7,085 nt of DNA from an uncultured Ruminococcus sp. (GTDB lineage: Bacteria; Bacillota_A; Clostridia; Oscillospirales; Ruminococcaceae). The notes below the pieces were generated by a model. That model ran no database searches and was not told where the DNA came from. It saw only the letters and a program-made list of their open reading frames with translations. The translations under genes and the position numbers were made by a program. The stretch spans positions 1 to 7,085 of the forward strand of contig CACZPE010000422.1 of NCBI GenBank assembly GCA_902782875.1, written 5' to 3'. Below, in pieces: positions 6,012 through 7,085 of the stretch. Position 1 is the stretch's first letter. Each line of letters begins with the position of its first letter.

Positions 6012-6161
6012 TTATTCTTTGTCGAGGCTCTCGCACTTCTGGTTAGCTACAGTGCATGAGGTCTTGCAAGCTGACTGACATGATGCTGTGCATCTGCCGC
6101 AGCCGCCCTTTGCTGCACTCTGCTTGAGGTTAGCCTTGTTGATTGTCTTGATGTGCTTCAT
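6012..6161 (-). CDS. scfA: SCIFF six-cysteine ranthipeptide precursor
   Basis: A 49-residue peptide of the SCIFF family (six cysteines in about forty-five residues), nearly universal in Clostridia. It starts with the conserved leader MKHIKTINKANL (1-12), then KGGCGRCTASCQSACKTSC (18-36), and ends with TVANQKCESLDKE (37-49). Cysteines are at 21, 24, 28, 32, 36 and 43. Family peptides are cross-linked by the adjacent radical SAM maturase. In homologues, one thioether joins Cys32 to Thr37 (my recollection of the CteA/Tte1186a work), and both residues occur here at the same numbers. Further acceptors may be Thr25, Ser27, Ser30, Thr34 or Ser35. The mature product's role is not settled, with cell-cell signalling proposed for some ranthipeptides. 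A strong ribosome site (GAGGGAGGG) is 7 nt from the ATG and a good promoter lies upstream. No dedicated protease or exporter gene is visible. Codon use is like its neighbours. Confidence 0.97.
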   Translation of the reverse strand: MKHIKTINKANLKQSAAKGGCGRCTASCQSACKTSCTVANQKCESLDKE

Positions 6162-6168
6162 GAAGAAA

Positions 6169-6177
6169 CCCTCCCTC
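6169..6177 (-). promoter_or_regulatory. Strong ribosome binding site of scfA
   Basis: GAGGGAGGG on the minus strand lies 7 nt before the scfA ATG at 6161. It is the strongest Shine-Dalgarno match in the window and fits high-level peptide production. Confidence 0.85.
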
Positions 6178-6195
6178 AAAACTTATAATAAAACA

Positions 6196-6224
6196 ATTCT
6201 ATCACATTCAGAGCCCGATTTCAA
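6196..6224 (-). promoter_or_regulatory. Sigma-A-type promoter of the scfA-scfB-nadA operon
   Basis: TTGAAA (6224-6219) and TAGAAT (6201-6196) on the minus strand are separated by exactly 17 nt, with TG one base before the -10 (extended -10). The start should fall near 6189, giving a leader of roughly 28 nt that contains the ribosome site. It is close to consensus and should be strong. Confidence 0.85.
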
Positions 6225-6235
6225 TATGCTGACAA

Positions 6236-6263
6236 AGATTTGTAGATTTGCACAAAACAAATC
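6236..6263 (-). repeat. Direct and inverted AGATTTG repeats upstream of the scfA promoter
   Basis: On the plus strand AGATTTG occurs at 6236-6242 and again 8 bp later at 6244-6250. CAAATC at 6258-6263 forms a 6-bp inverted repeat with GATTTG at 6245-6250. The cluster begins 11 bp upstream of the scfA -35, where an activator or repressor could bind. The rest of the 189-bp gap (6162-6350) shows no gene and no convincing terminator for the kinase gene. Confidence 0.35.
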
Positions 6264-6350
6264 GCGGACGGCGCCCCGAAATTACTCCATACAATACAGC
6301 TTAAAAGTACGGACATATACTCGCTAAAGATTCGCTATGCCTGTATGCCG

Positions 6351-7085
6351 TCATGCCTTTCTGCATACCGCGGTCACGCTCATGTCCCCGTTCTCTGTCC
6401 GTGCGAATATATCGCCCTTCATCCCATTCATGAGCCTGCGGCATATATACAGCCCCAGACCGCTCCCCTGCTTTCCTGCCGAATTAGAGCCGCGCCAGAA
6501 GCTGTCGAATATATGCGGCATCTCGTTCTCATCAAGGGTGCAGCCGCTGTTGGTGACAGTGATAAGACGGCAGTCCTCCTCGTCTGAAAAGGTCATGCGG
6601 ATATACCTCCCGTCGCCGTATTTCACGGCATTGCCGAATATATTCTGCAGCACCTCGGTCAGCCTGTCGGGGTCTCCGTACAGCATGCAGTTTGTGTGAT
6701 CATCCACCGTAAACTGTGTGCCTGCCGCCCTGAGCCTGTCTTCATAGTAGCTTTTTATCCTGTCTGTCACGTCATCAAGGTAATATTCGGTATTGTTTAT
6801 CTCCATATCCTTCACGCCGCTTTTCAGCCCCGAGATCATCTCGTCAAGATGAGCCTCGATCTCGTCGGCGTGTGCGTTTATACTGTCGGCTGCCGCCCTC
6901 TGCTTCTCCGCATCGGCGTATATCCCCTTTGAGAGAGCCTTTGCATAGAGCTTTATGCTCGAAAGCGGCGTTTTTATATCATGGGAGAGGGAGAGCAGCA
7001 TGGTCTTCTCCTCCCTTGCCTGCTCAAGCTCGCGCTTGTCCGAGCTCTCGAGCTTTTCCCTGAGCATGTCAAGGCCCCAGACAAA
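6351..7085 (-). CDS. Sensor histidine kinase, C-terminal kinase part (5' end outside window)
   Basis: The reading frame is open through the right edge, so only the last 244 residues are visible and the sensor and membrane segments lie outside. A charged helical stretch (about 7-27) leads into the dimerisation domain with the phosphoacceptor His35 in SLSHDIKTPLSSIKLYAKAL, followed by a second helix. The ATPase domain has an N-box QNIFGNAVKYG (about 147-157), a degenerate G1 box TNSGCTLDENE (about 178-188, lacking the usual DxGxG), an F-box HIFDSFWRG (191-199) and a G2 box QGSGLGLYICRRLM (206-219). It should phosphorylate a response regulator, whose gene would probably lie upstream, outside the window. 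It ends 189 bp before scfA, which has its own promoter, so the two are probably separate units. The signal sensed is unknown. Confidence 0.93.
   Translation of the reverse strand, partial: FVWGLDMLREKLESSDKRELEQAREEKTMLLSLSHDIKTPLSSIKLYAKALSKGIYADAEKQRAAADSINAHADEIEAHLDEMISGLKSGVKDMEINNTEYYLDDVTDRIKSYYEDRLRAAGTQFTVDDHTNCMLYGDPDRLTEVLQNIFGNAVKYGDGRYIRMTFSDEEDCRLITVTNSGCTLDENEMPHIFDSFWRGSNSAGKQGSGLGLYICRRLMNGMKGDIFARTENGDMSVTAVCRKA

Noticed and set aside
1..7085. CRISPR arrays, tRNA or rRNA genes, insertion sequences
   Set aside because: No spaced identical repeats, cloverleaf-like sequence, rRNA segment, transposase motif or terminal inverted repeats were seen by eye. The window is densely filled with same-strand protein genes.

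Overview
The window reads as chromosome of a Clostridia-class Firmicute, most likely a Ruminococcus-like member of the Oscillospiraceae. The reasons are an almost textbook SCIFF ranthipeptide precursor with its maturase (a near-universal marker of Clostridia), strong purine-rich Shine-Dalgarno sites, consensus-like sigma-A promoters, moderate GC and an antitoxin type common in gut Firmicutes. This placement is an inference from gene content. Every supportable gene lies on the minus strand, so transcription runs from high to low coordinates.

From the right edge: (1) 7085-6351 is the C-terminal part of a sensor histidine kinase whose sensor end lies outside the window. (2) 6350-6162 is an intergenic stretch with a strong promoter (TTGAAA-N17-TAGAAT) and a small cluster of repeats upstream of it. 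(3) 6161-3617 is a SCIFF operon: a 49-residue six-cysteine precursor (scfA), tandem hairpins in the gap, the radical SAM/SPASM thioether maturase (scfB), then quinolinate synthase (nadA). It ends in a clean intrinsic terminator at 3606-3581. (4) 3544-3516 is a second promoter (TTGACT-N17-TACTAT) with a perfect 12-bp palindrome in its spacer, which is a likely operator. (5) 3479-282 is a polyamine operon: S-adenosylmethionine decarboxylase (speD), a membrane-anchored protein with TPR-like helices, and a PLP-dependent Orn/Lys/Arg decarboxylase of the compact SpeA type. (6) 268-1 is a toxin-antitoxin module: a small antitoxin whose stop overlaps by 4 bp the start of a PIN-domain (VapC-like) toxin cut by the left edge. 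It follows the decarboxylase gene by 13 bp, so it may be read from the polyamine operon.

Functionally, ScfA is made from a strong promoter and ribosome site. ScfB is expected to bind its leader through an N-terminal recognition domain and to install Cys-to-residue thioether links. NadA makes quinolinate for NAD and, like ScfB, needs [4Fe-4S] clusters. SpeD makes decarboxylated SAM, the aminopropyl donor. The PLP decarboxylase probably supplies the diamine or agmatine acceptor. No aminopropyltransferase (speE), agmatinase, nadB or nadC is present here. The best leads are the SCIFF operon with its hairpins and its nadA partner, the palindromic operator over the speD promoter, the unrecognised membrane protein between the two polyamine decarboxylases, and the toxin-antitoxin pair at the end of that operon.
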